Under the pieces are notes generated by a model, which was not told the DNA's origin, ran no database searches, and was given only the letters and a program-made list of their open reading frames with translations. This document shows positions 1 to 5,991 of a stretch of DNA of 10,046 bases, one piece after another. The position numbers and the translations under genes were made by a program. Each line of letters begins with the position of its first letter. Within the stretch, counting starts at the first letter, position 1. This DNA comes from Fidelibacterota bacterium (GTDB lineage: Bacteria; Marinisomatota; Marinisomatia; Marinisomatales; TCS56), in assembly GCA_030634675.1 (NCBI GenBank), contig DAOWAH010000036.1:1-10046 (forward strand), written 5' to 3'.

Positions 1-102
1 GATAAAATCAAGTTATTATCAATTCTAAATAAGTTATTCTATCGATATTCTTTAATCTTTTTTAAATTGAACCGATTATTAATAAAATAGGAGAAATAAG
101 TT

Positions 103-501
103 ATGGGAATGATGAAGGAGTTTAAAGAATTTGCCATGAAAGGTAATGTTATAGACATGGCAGTTGGTATTGTTATTGGCGGTGCCTTTGGTAAAATAAT
201 TGGATCATTGGTAACTGATGTTATTATGCCACCGATTGGTATTCTATTAGGGGGAGTTGATTTCTCTAATCTATCTATAGTATTAAAGGCTGCGACGGAG
301 GCTACAGCAGCAGTTACATTAAACTACGGTATGTTCATTAACACTGTTGTTGAATTTACAATAATTGCCTTTGCAATTTTTATGGTAATTAAGGCGATTA
401 ACAGTGCCAAGAAAAAAGAAGAAGAAAAACCGGCAGAACCACCAAAACCAAGTGAAGAGGTTATGCTTCTTAAAGATATTAGAGATGCATTAAAGAAATA
501 A
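103..501 (+). CDS. mscL: Large-conductance mechanosensitive channel MscL
   Basis: MscL forms a homopentameric inner-membrane channel that opens under high membrane tension and releases solutes during hypo-osmotic shock. The 132-aa product follows E. coli MscL almost end to end: an N-terminal amphipathic helix ([10 protein letters not shown]), a glycine-rich first membrane helix at about residues 15-43 ([18 protein letters not shown]), the MPP motif at 42-44, a periplasmic loop with GGVDF (50-54), a second membrane helix at about 76-98 (ending [12 protein letters not shown]) and a charged, Pro/Glu/Lys-rich C-terminal tail ending in a short helix ([12 protein letters not shown]). The ATG at 103 is chosen because its product aligns with the family N-terminus and AGGAG lies at 89-93, 9 nt upstream; ATGs at 109 and 112 are less likely. 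It is a single-gene transcription unit followed by a strong terminator. Identification is secure. Confidence 0.97.
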   Translation: MGMMKEFKEFAMKGNVIDMAVGIVIGGAFGKIIGSLVTDVIMPPIGILLGGVDFSNLSIVLKAATEATAAVTLNYGMFINTVVEFTIIAFAIFMVIKAINSAKKKEEEKPAEPPKPSEEVMLLKDIRDALKK

Positions 502-517
502 GCATTTTTAAATAAAT

Positions 518-546
518 AAAAAGGGCGCTGAATAGCGCCCTTTTTT
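518..546. terminator. Bidirectional rho-independent terminator between mscL and the M48 protease gene
   Basis: A perfect 7-bp GC-rich stem GGGCGCT (523-529) pairs with AGCGCCC (534-540) around the loop GAAT. It has A5 on the left (518-522) and T6 on the right (541-546), so a U-tract follows the hairpin on both strands. It lies 17 nt after the mscL stop and 17 nt after the stop of the convergent protease gene, so it can serve both. Confidence 0.93.
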
Positions 547-562
547 GTTGATAAATTTTATG

Positions 563-1381
563 CTATTGTGAAACGGGGGTAGAAGCATTGTAATATTTTA
601 ATGCTTCCGGAATTAATTTTTCGATTTGAGCGATTCTATTTTCATCGGATGGATGAGTGCTTATAAACTCGGGAGGGGCTTGCCCGCCTTTCATTTCTGC
701 CATACGTCGCCAAAATGAAATCGCATGGTTTGGATTATACCCTGCCATTGACATAAAAATCAAGCCTAAGTGGTCGGCTTCGCTTTCGTGTAAACGGCTA
801 AATGGTAGCAATACACCAAGTTGAGCACCTGCGCCAAAAGCCGTCATCCATAATTGTTGAGTTTCTTCCGGTTTTTCAGACACTGCTACCGCTAAAGCGA
901 CTCCTCCAAGCTGCGCCATAAGCCCTTGGCTCATACGTTCGTTACCATGTTCCGCAATTGCATGTGCTATTTCATGCCCCATAATCACAGCTATACCGTT
1001 TTCATCTTTAGTGAGAGGTAATATTCCGGTATAAAAAACGACTTTTCCACCGGGCATACACCAAGCATTTACTTCATTGCTTTCAACTAAATTAAATTCC
1101 CAATCGTAATTTTTTAATTCACCTTCCAAGCCTTTATCAGTAAAATATTGCTCCACAGCTTTTTGGATGTTTTTTCCAACACGTTTTACTCTTGCTGTGT
1201 TTTCTTTATCCGCACTGATAACATTCTCTTCAAGAAACTGACCATATTGATCAAAACTCATTTGTAACATTGATGAATTGGGTATCAAACTTAATTGCCT
1301 TCGATTTGAGATAAGCACGCGCGAACAAGCACTGATCATTAATATAATAATAAGAAATATCAATAATTTGTAATATTTCAT
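563..1381 (-). CDS. M48-family zinc metalloprotease, predicted lipoprotein
   Basis: This is a peptidase of the M48 (Ste24/HtpX-like) family in its small soluble lipoprotein form, comparable to E. coli LoiP/YcaL, which act in envelope protein quality control. The 272-aa product begins with a hydrophobic lipoprotein signal peptide whose lipobox ISAC puts the lipidated Cys at residue 19. The zinc site is HEIAH at 136-140 (two His ligands and the catalytic Glu), with the downstream Glu ligand in HESEAD (Glu199). The family's C-terminal THPSDENRI motif is at 242-250. The start ATG at 1381 gives a proper signal peptide; GGAG lies 13 nt upstream, which is long spacing. A 129-nt gap separates it from the upstream MFS gene, so it may have its own promoter (a TATAAT-like hexamer is on the - strand at 1483-1488, without a good -35). 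The substrate is unknown and I give no symbol because LoiP-type paralogues cannot be separated here. Confidence 0.9.
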   Translation of the reverse strand: MKYYKLLIFLIIILMISACSRVLISNRRQLSLIPNSSMLQMSFDQYGQFLEENVISADKENTARVKRVGKNIQKAVEQYFTDKGLEGELKNYDWEFNLVESNEVNAWCMPGGKVVFYTGILPLTKDENGIAVIMGHEIAHAIAEHGNERMSQGLMAQLGGVALAVAVSEKPEETQQLWMTAFGAGAQLGVLLPFSRLHESEADHLGLIFMSMAGYNPNHAISFWRRMAEMKGGQAPPEFISTHPSDENRIAQIEKLIPEALKYYNASTPVSQ

Positions 1382-1510
1382 TTTAGTTTTTTGTCTCCAA
1401 TAATTATTCTAAAATATTTTCAGTATTAATGTCATTAAGTTACATCAAGCCTTAGATTAAAACAATCTTGTGATAAAGCACTATTATAAACTTTTATAAA
1501 ATATAATCAC

Positions 1511-2650
1511 CTAATCTGTTGATCTAATAAATTGCACAAATAGCAATGATACAGCACTCATAATTGCGCCCGCAATAAAGGGAATCCTATAATCCACTAT
1601 CCACATTAACCCGCCTAGGGCAGGTATTATTACTGCAGCAATATGATTAATTGTAAATCCAACTGCCATGCTAGGAGCAATATCTTTTGGGTTGCCAATT
1701 TTTTGGAAATATGTTCGTATTCCCATTGCAAAATTGAAAAAGATATGATCTAAAACATATAAAGTGGCGATTATAATTTTAGATTCTACAAAAGCGTAAC
1801 CAATAAATATCATTATAAGACTTGAATATTCGAGTGACAGTACCTTGCGCTCTCCAAATTTTATGATCGCTTTTCCTATGAGCGGATTCAAAAAGTAGTT
1901 AATTGAATTATTTAAAACGAATAACAAAGTAATTTCTTGTATGGAGAATTCGAATTTTTTTACAAGCAGGAAAACCGCAAAAGCGATAAATATTTGTCTT
2001 CTTGCCCCAGCCATAAATGTCAAAAAATAATACAACCAATATTTTTTTCTAACGATCATTTTTTTGTGTTGTACAGGAAGACCATCTCGAGTAGGATTCT
2101 GCAATATTCCCCAAATTCCTACCATCACAATAATGAATCCTATTAATCCAAAAGTTGTTTTATAGGGAAACAGAAAACTTATGAGATAAATAAATATGCC
2201 CACCACAATATTTGCGGCGGCTCCATAGCTCCTTAATTTTCCAATAACTAAAGGAGAAGAATCTTTATCAAAATACTGCAACGTAAGTGATTGATTTGTT
2301 GTCTCAAAATAATGAAATCCAAAACTCATTATCATTGTGGTTGCTATAAGTCCTGTGTATGACGGAAAAACACCGGTTATTCCTACTCCAAGTCCCAATA
2401 TTGCTATTGATAGGGCTGATAGTCTGTGTTCCTTAAGTATGAGAATGATGTATATTACTAATAGTGCTAAGAATCCCGGAATTTCTCTGACAGATTGAAT
2501 TATCCCAATGTGGTTACCTTCCAAATGTACAATTTCAACTGCAAAGTTATTGAATAATGTCCGCCATGCTTGTAGTCCAACTGTCGCTGCAATCGATAAA
2601 ATCGCTAAAAAGCGAAACATTGGATCTTTGGTGATTTTTTTCATCGGCAT
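1511..2650 (-). CDS. Major facilitator superfamily (MFS) transporter, substrate unknown
   Basis: The product is a 379-aa, highly hydrophobic inner-membrane protein with about 11-12 predicted helices in two halves. These are separated by a basic cytoplasmic loop at about 185-203 (NPTRDG...HKKMIVRKK), as in MFS permeases. Loops with MFS character include KEHRLSALS (73-81) after helix 2 and KFGERKVLSL (264-273) at the equivalent place in the second half; this repetition supports the MFS fold. No motif identifies a substrate. The start is either the ATG at 2650 or the in-frame ATG at 2644 (MKK); neither has a clear Shine-Dalgarno. The gene begins 6 nt after the stop of the YgjP-like peptidase gene, so translation is probably coupled and the two form an operon. 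Base composition is AT-rich like its neighbours (about 18 G/C in the 60 bases 1921-1980). Confidence 0.82.
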   Translation of the reverse strand: MPMKKITKDPMFRFLAILSIAATVGLQAWRTLFNNFAVEIVHLEGNHIGIIQSVREIPGFLALLVIYIILILKEHRLSALSIAILGLGVGITGVFPSYTGLIATTMIMSFGFHYFETTNQSLTLQYFDKDSSPLVIGKLRSYGAAANIVVGIFIYLISFLFPYKTTFGLIGFIIVMVGIWGILQNPTRDGLPVQHKKMIVRKKYWLYYFLTFMAGARRQIFIAFAVFLLVKKFEFSIQEITLLFVLNNSINYFLNPLIGKAIIKFGERKVLSLEYSSLIMIFIGYAFVESKIIIATLYVLDHIFFNFAMGIRTYFQKIGNPKDIAPSMAVGFTINHIAAVIIPALGGLMWIVDYRIPFIAGAIMSAVSLLFVQFIRSTD

Positions 2651-2656
2651 TATATT

Positions 2657-3214
2657 CTATAACTCGTATAAACCATAGTTTTGACTTAACTCTCTATTTA
2701 GCGCTTTAGGATTGGGTATAAAATTACTTAATTCATTCCAAAATTCTTTACTATGATTCTTGATCTTGGTATGTACAAGTTCATGTAAAATAATATAATC
2801 TCTCAATTCCTCTGTTAAAACAGCTAATCCAATGTTCAAGCTAATATTGTTTTGTGCAGTACAGCTCCCCCATCTTGTATTCATATTTCTTAATGTTATT
2901 TTACGGAAAGTAAAACCATATTTATTAGCAAGATGTTCAACTTGATTTTTTACCTTTAACTTTTCTTCGGATGATACAGATTTGGATAGTTCGGTAATAT
3001 TGATTTTCTTCAAACATTTACTCTGCTGCTTTTTTATCCAATCAATTTTTTGAAGCATAAAAGATTCTGCTCTTCTAAAAGAAATGAATCTTGGTATGGC
3101 CACTCTAATGCTTGATGGTGATTTAATAGAGATAATTACTCGTTTCGCTTTCCTGCTTTTCTCAAATAACACATCACCTATTTCCGGGTAATTGACATAT
3201 TTAGTAGCCGCCAT
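2657..3214 (-). CDS. YgjP-like (DUF45) zinc metallopeptidase
   Basis: The 185-aa product belongs to the YgjP/DUF45 (COG1451) family of small cytoplasmic metallopeptidases related to the SprT/WLM-type fold. It shows the family signature TRWGSC at 113-118, followed by LNIGLAVL (126-133), the zinc motif HELVH at 144-148 and the third ligand in NHSKEFW (His154). The N-terminal part is a basic beta-rich region (residues 18-45) typical of the family. The biological substrate of these proteins is unknown. The ATG at 3214 gives the usual N-terminal length; no strong Shine-Dalgarno is visible. It is the first gene of a likely two-gene unit with the MFS transporter, since its TAG stop at 2657-2659 lies 6 nt before the MFS start. 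No signal peptide is seen. Confidence 0.88.
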   Translation of the reverse strand: MAATKYVNYPEIGDVLFEKSRKAKRVIISIKSPSSIRVAIPRFISFRRAESFMLQKIDWIKKQQSKCLKKINITELSKSVSSEEKLKVKNQVEHLANKYGFTFRKITLRNMNTRWGSCTAQNNISLNIGLAVLTEELRDYIILHELVHTKIKNHSKEFWNELSNFIPNPKALNRELSQNYGLYEL

Positions 3215-3320
3215 CTATTTATATAAAGTTAGTTAGTCATTTAATAAGTTGGTTCGGGCTGGAAATATATTACTATTTCTCCAAAGATTTTATCGGATAT
3301 TCCCTATATAGTTTTGCTTG

Positions 3321-3345
3321 CTCATCGTAGCAAAGCGTAGATGAG
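3321..3345. repeat. Short imperfect hairpin in the 242-bp gap 3215-3456
   Basis: CTCATC (3321-3326) is complementary to GATGAG (3340-3345) across a 13-nt loop that contains two GTAG copies. It is bracketed by two loosely similar stretches, CGGATATTCCCTATATA (3294-3310) and TGGATAGGATTCCCCTAAAT (3351-3370), in direct orientation. No U-tract follows on either strand, so it is not an obvious terminator. The rest of the gap holds no credible gene; it marks the boundary between AT-rich flank and GC-richer operon and may contain remnants of an insertion. Confidence 0.35.
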
Positions 3346-3456
3346 TAGCGTGGATAGGATTCCCCTAAATAAAATACTCTTATCAATAAAAGAATAGACG
3401 TGAGTGTTATCCTGACCGATCGAAATAACTGCTTCCAAACATCTATCTTAATTCAT

Positions 3457-4155
3457 TCAATGACAGTCCGTAGGTAGCCCTGCAAAGGAACCCGAATATT
3501 GTACATGTCCCTTTTGGAGGTTAATTGCTTGCTGGCACAACTCCCCGGCAAAACTCAAATCATGGGTTGCCAGCACTAGAGTTATATCCTGGAGAGTTTG
3601 CAGAATTTGGATGAGATTTTTCTTTCCCTCTCGATCCAAAAACGAATCCGGCTCATCCAATAACAGGATTTGAGGCCGACAGGCCAGCACGCCAGCTAAT
3701 GCCACCTTGCGCATTTCCCCCATGCTCAGGTCATGACAGGATTTGAAAGGATCTCCGGTATACCCCACCGCCTGCAACATCTCCTCTGCCTGTCGGCGAG
3801 CTCTGTCTTTACTGTTGTGGAGATTCAACGGTCCAAAAGCCACATCCTCTAAAACCGTGGGACAGAATAATTGAACCTGAGGGTCTTGAAACAGAAAACC
3901 GATCCGGCGACGGATGTCAGCCAAATTTTTCCGATTTACCAGCTGATCGAAAATACGGATATCCCCGTTCCCTCTGAGCAATCCTACCAAAGCACGCATC
4001 AGGGTACTCTTTCCGGCTCCGTTCAGACCTAGCAGGGCTGTATGCTCCTGTAGGTCAACTGACAAAGTAAGGTTCACTAAAGTTTGTGCACCGGGTCTGT
4101 AGTGATATGAAAAATTCTTTATTTCAATGGCAGGTGATGTATTTGTCATTTCCAT
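3457..4155 (-). CDS. ECF transporter ATPase (A component, CbiO-like)
   Basis: This is the ATP-hydrolysing subunit of an energy-coupling factor importer, peripheral on the inner membrane. The 232-aa product has every ABC element in order: Walker A GLNGAGKST (43-51), Q-loop FLFQDPQVQLF (87-97, with the QDP and VQLF typical of CbiO/EcfA), signature LSMGEMRKVALAG (143-155), Walker B ILLLDEP (163-169, catalytic Glu168), D-loop SFLD (171-174) and H-loop His198. The signature deviates from LSGGQ, and DEPDSFLD replaces the common DEPTAGLD. There is one A gene, so a homodimer is expected. ATG at 4155 has AGGA 5 nt upstream; the in-frame ATG at 4149 overlaps the preceding stop as ATGA and is an alternative. 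It is the last gene of the operon; no clear terminator follows. A nickel or nickel-chelate role is inferred from the NikR context only. Confidence 0.93.
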   Translation of the reverse strand: MEMTNTSPAIEIKNFSYHYRPGAQTLVNLTLSVDLQEHTALLGLNGAGKSTLMRALVGLLRGNGDIRIFDQLVNRKNLADIRRRIGFLFQDPQVQLFCPTVLEDVAFGPLNLHNSKDRARRQAEEMLQAVGYTGDPFKSCHDLSMGEMRKVALAGVLACRPQILLLDEPDSFLDREGKKNLIQILQTLQDITLVLATHDLSFAGELCQQAINLQKGHVQYSGSFAGLPTDCH

Positions 4156-4880
4156 AGCAATCCTAACCAGGGCAAAGAATAAATCAATAAAATAACCACT
4201 GACTGCAGATAAGAAGCAGCCATCGACTGCACAGTAACCAGTAGCGGGAGACGGGCTTTACCGCCCCGCAATCGAGTGGCGAAATAAACGTTCTCGGTTT
4301 GGTGCAGCGCGTCCCAGACCAACATTCGCAGGGCACCTAAAATCCCCGTGAGCCGGGAACGTCCGAACAATCGCAAGGTTCGCGCCTGCTGCAGTGTTTG
4401 CACTGTTCGTACAAACCGGCTAAAGTAACGGGCAGCTACCATTAAAATAAACAAAATCTTAACCGGAATACGTATTTTTTGAAGACTTGATAAAAACACA
4501 CTGAGATTCATGGATCGGATGAACGTGACAACCATTAGAAACACAGTCATAGTTTTGAAAAAAATAACCAATCCAAACAATAACTCCGAAACAGGTTCGC
4601 GACCGGAGAATCCGGTCGTTGCAAACAACCAGGGCATTAACCCGAACAAAAGCACGGTAGGAACCAACATGAACCACACCGTCCGGTGAAGTTTGCTGCG
4701 AAAAGCCACCAGATACACACCTACCATTCCACCCAGAAAAAAACCATTCCCAAGTATTTGCCGTGCGGGATAGAGATAAATTATAACAATCCCGATAATG
4801 AACAGCCATAACCGGAGTCGGGGATCCCAGTTGACCATATCCGGTTTGAGCCGAGTGATCACAGTTTGCGGGCAATCCAC
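4146..4880 (-). CDS. ECF transporter transmembrane coupling protein (T component, CbiQ-like)
   Basis: This inner-membrane scaffold joins the ATPase dimer to the substrate-binding S component. The 244-aa product has hydrophobic segments at about 23-40, 46-60, 68-87, 97-120, 141-152 and 220-243. Before the last segment lies the long cytoplasmic coupling region with its two Arg-containing helices. The classic Ala-Arg-Gly motifs appear in altered form: QQARTLRLFG (164-173) and ATRLRGG (201-207). The Arg residues that contact the ATPases are retained. A GTG start at 4880 is chosen because GGAGGA (TCCTCC on the + strand at 4890-4895) lies 9 nt upstream; the next GTG (4862) overlaps the methyltransferase TGA as GTGA but lacks a ribosome binding site. 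With the chosen start it overlaps the methyltransferase gene by 22 nt and the ATPase gene by 10 nt. Confidence 0.87.
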   Translation of the reverse strand: MDCPQTVITRLKPDMVNWDPRLRLWLFIIGIVIIYLYPARQILGNGFFLGGMVGVYLVAFRSKLHRTVWFMLVPTVLLFGLMPWLFATTGFSGREPVSELLFGLVIFFKTMTVFLMVVTFIRSMNLSVFLSSLQKIRIPVKILFILMVAARYFSRFVRTVQTLQQARTLRLFGRSRLTGILGALRMLVWDALHQTENVYFATRLRGGKARLPLLVTVQSMAASYLQSVVILLIYSLPWLGLLWK

Positions 4881-5458
4881 AGGAACAGGTCCTCCGCTTC
4901 TTCAAATCGCGTGGGTTGCAGACCTGCCACCGCAGCCATGCGTGCCAGATCAGCGGGGATCGGTAACATGTCATTCTCCACCGCCGTATCGACTTTGCGG
5001 TGAAAATCATTACAAACTTCCCACGACATGAAATGGAGAACGATCAGGTGTCCGCCAGAACGAAGTACCGTAGCCGCCTGCCGCATGAATCGCTCCGGGT
5101 TATCCAGATGGGGTAGAACCGAAAATGCAAATACGTTGTCGAAGGTTTCCGGTGGGAACTCCAAATTGTGAGCATCCCCCACTATGACCTCAAAGTGTAT
5201 CTTTAAAGCTTCAGCTACCATCTTCTCCGATTCATCTATTCCCACGATCTTTCCGTCTTTTCCGACCGCCTCCAACAGCGGTTTCAGGGCAATCCCAGTA
5301 CCGGTACCCACGTCCAAGACGCAGTGACCGGCTTTAATGGGCAAAGATGATATCATAGTTCTAAGCCGTTCCTGATCTAAAGCAAATTGGGGCGATAGTT
5401 CCCAGGTGGATGCCAGATCATCAAAGAACTGTTGGCGGGCTTTTGTGGCCGAACTCAT
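4859..5458 (-). CDS. Class I SAM-dependent methyltransferase embedded in the ECF operon
   Basis: The product (199 aa from ATG 5458) is a cytoplasmic Rossmann-fold methyltransferase of the UbiE/Methyltransf_11 type. Motif I VLDVGTGTGIAL binds S-adenosylmethionine, the acidic end of strand 2 is in IVGIDESEKMV, motif II is GDAHNLEFPPETFDNV and motif III is VLRSGGHLIVLH. The acceptor is not evident. Start choice: ATG 5458 overlaps the S-component stop as ATGA and has a purine-rich GGGAAG upstream, so it is preferred; an in-frame ATG at 5485 would add nine residues (MGPGIAGSG) but has no ribosome binding site. It overlaps both neighbours, so it is translated with the transporter. Such a gene is not part of the standard ECF set; possible roles are modifying a metallophore or releasing metal from one, or an unrelated passenger function. 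Methyltransferase identity is secure, the role is not. Confidence 0.88.
   Translation of the reverse strand: MSSATKARQQFFDDLASTWELSPQFALDQERLRTMISSLPIKAGHCVLDVGTGTGIALKPLLEAVGKDGKIVGIDESEKMVAEALKIHFEVIVGDAHNLEFPPETFDNVFAFSVLPHLDNPERFMRQAATVLRSGGHLIVLHFMSWEVCNDFHRKVDTAVENDMLPIPADLARMAAVAGLQPTRFEEAEDLFLWIARKL
4890..4895 (-). promoter_or_regulatory. Strong ribosome binding site for the GTG-started T-component gene
   Basis: GGAGGA on the - strand lies inside the end of the methyltransferase gene, 9 nt before GTG 4880. It decides the start in favour of GTG 4880 over the downstream GTG 4862 and ATG 4838. Confidence 0.7.
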
Positions 5459-5991
5459 TCCACTTCCCGCAATACCCGGACCCATGGTCCCAGTAATTTA
5501 ACCAGCGGCGGAATTCCGATCAGTTGCAAAACAATGCCCGGTATCCCGCTAATCAGTTTCGTTGCCGTATAGATTCCCGGCGGTAAATGGAATAGTGGCG
5601 CAATTACAAAGACCATCAACACTAAGACAATTCGCTGGAATAGAATTCCGCTAACCAAACTGAGAATCACCCCAACCATCAACCGCTGCCGCAGAAGGGA
5701 AATAACTCCCCCGAGCACTGCCCCCTCAACAGCCATTTGTGGCGCAATCGGCGGATAGAAGGGCGGCATTCCGGTCAAAAAGGCTGACAGAAAAGGCGCT
5801 AAAAATCCTACAATGGCTGCTACCCGCGGTTTAAGCAGCATGCCGCCCAAGGCAATTGGAAAAAACATTGGCAAAAAAGTAGATCCCAGATGCACCACAT
5901 GAAAAAAAATGGGAAACACCAATGCTAATACCAAAATGACCGCACCCAAAATCAGGTCCAGGGTAATCTGTTCACGATCTTCAGAAATCAA
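5455..5991 (-). CDS. Putative ECF transporter S component (substrate-specific membrane subunit)
   Basis: A 178-aa very hydrophobic protein with about six membrane segments (near 11-31, 36-53, 57-74, 85-101, 105-131 and 143-165) and a short basic C-terminus. Size, topology and position directly with T and A components make it the S component, which binds the cargo in the inner membrane. It lacks the N-terminal Met-His of CbiM/NikM nickel-cobalt S components and is shorter than they are, so it is a different S family. Features that may matter for cargo are HVVH (31-34), a Pro/Met/Tyr-rich stretch TGMPPFYPPIAPQM (73-86) and His135. The start is TTG at 5991, supported by AAGGTGG 8 nt upstream; it overlaps the receptor stop by 11 nt. 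It ends in an ATGA overlap with the methyltransferase. Nickel or a nickel complex as cargo is inferred from NikR control. Family assignment is from topology and context rather than a recognised motif. Confidence 0.72.
   Translation of the reverse strand: MISEDREQITLDLILGAVILVLALVFPIFFHVVHLGSTFLPMFFPIALGGMLLKPRVAAIVGFLAPFLSAFLTGMPPFYPPIAPQMAVEGAVLGGVISLLRQRLMVGVILSLVSGILFQRIVLVLMVFVIAPLFHLPPGIYTATKLISGIPGIVLQLIGIPPLVKLLGPWVRVLREVE

Noticed and set aside
3321..3345. Terminator for the ECF operon
   Set aside because: The stem is only 6 bp with a 13-nt loop and no U-tract follows on the - strand, so termination cannot be claimed.
3404..3410. GTGTTAT identical to the left arm of the NikR operator
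   Set aside because: No matching right arm 13-14 nt downstream, and it lies after the end of the operon rather than in front of a promoter.
4459..5010. Open frame on the - strand across the methyltransferase/T-component junction
   Set aside because: It runs in a different frame of two genes with clear family motifs, and its translation is rich in Cys/Trp/Arg with no domain.
3457..5991. Calling the transporter a standard CbiMNQO/NikMNQO nickel-cobalt system
   Set aside because: There is no CbiM/NikM or CbiN/NikN, and the S-like protein lacks the Met-His N-terminus, so those symbols would mislead.
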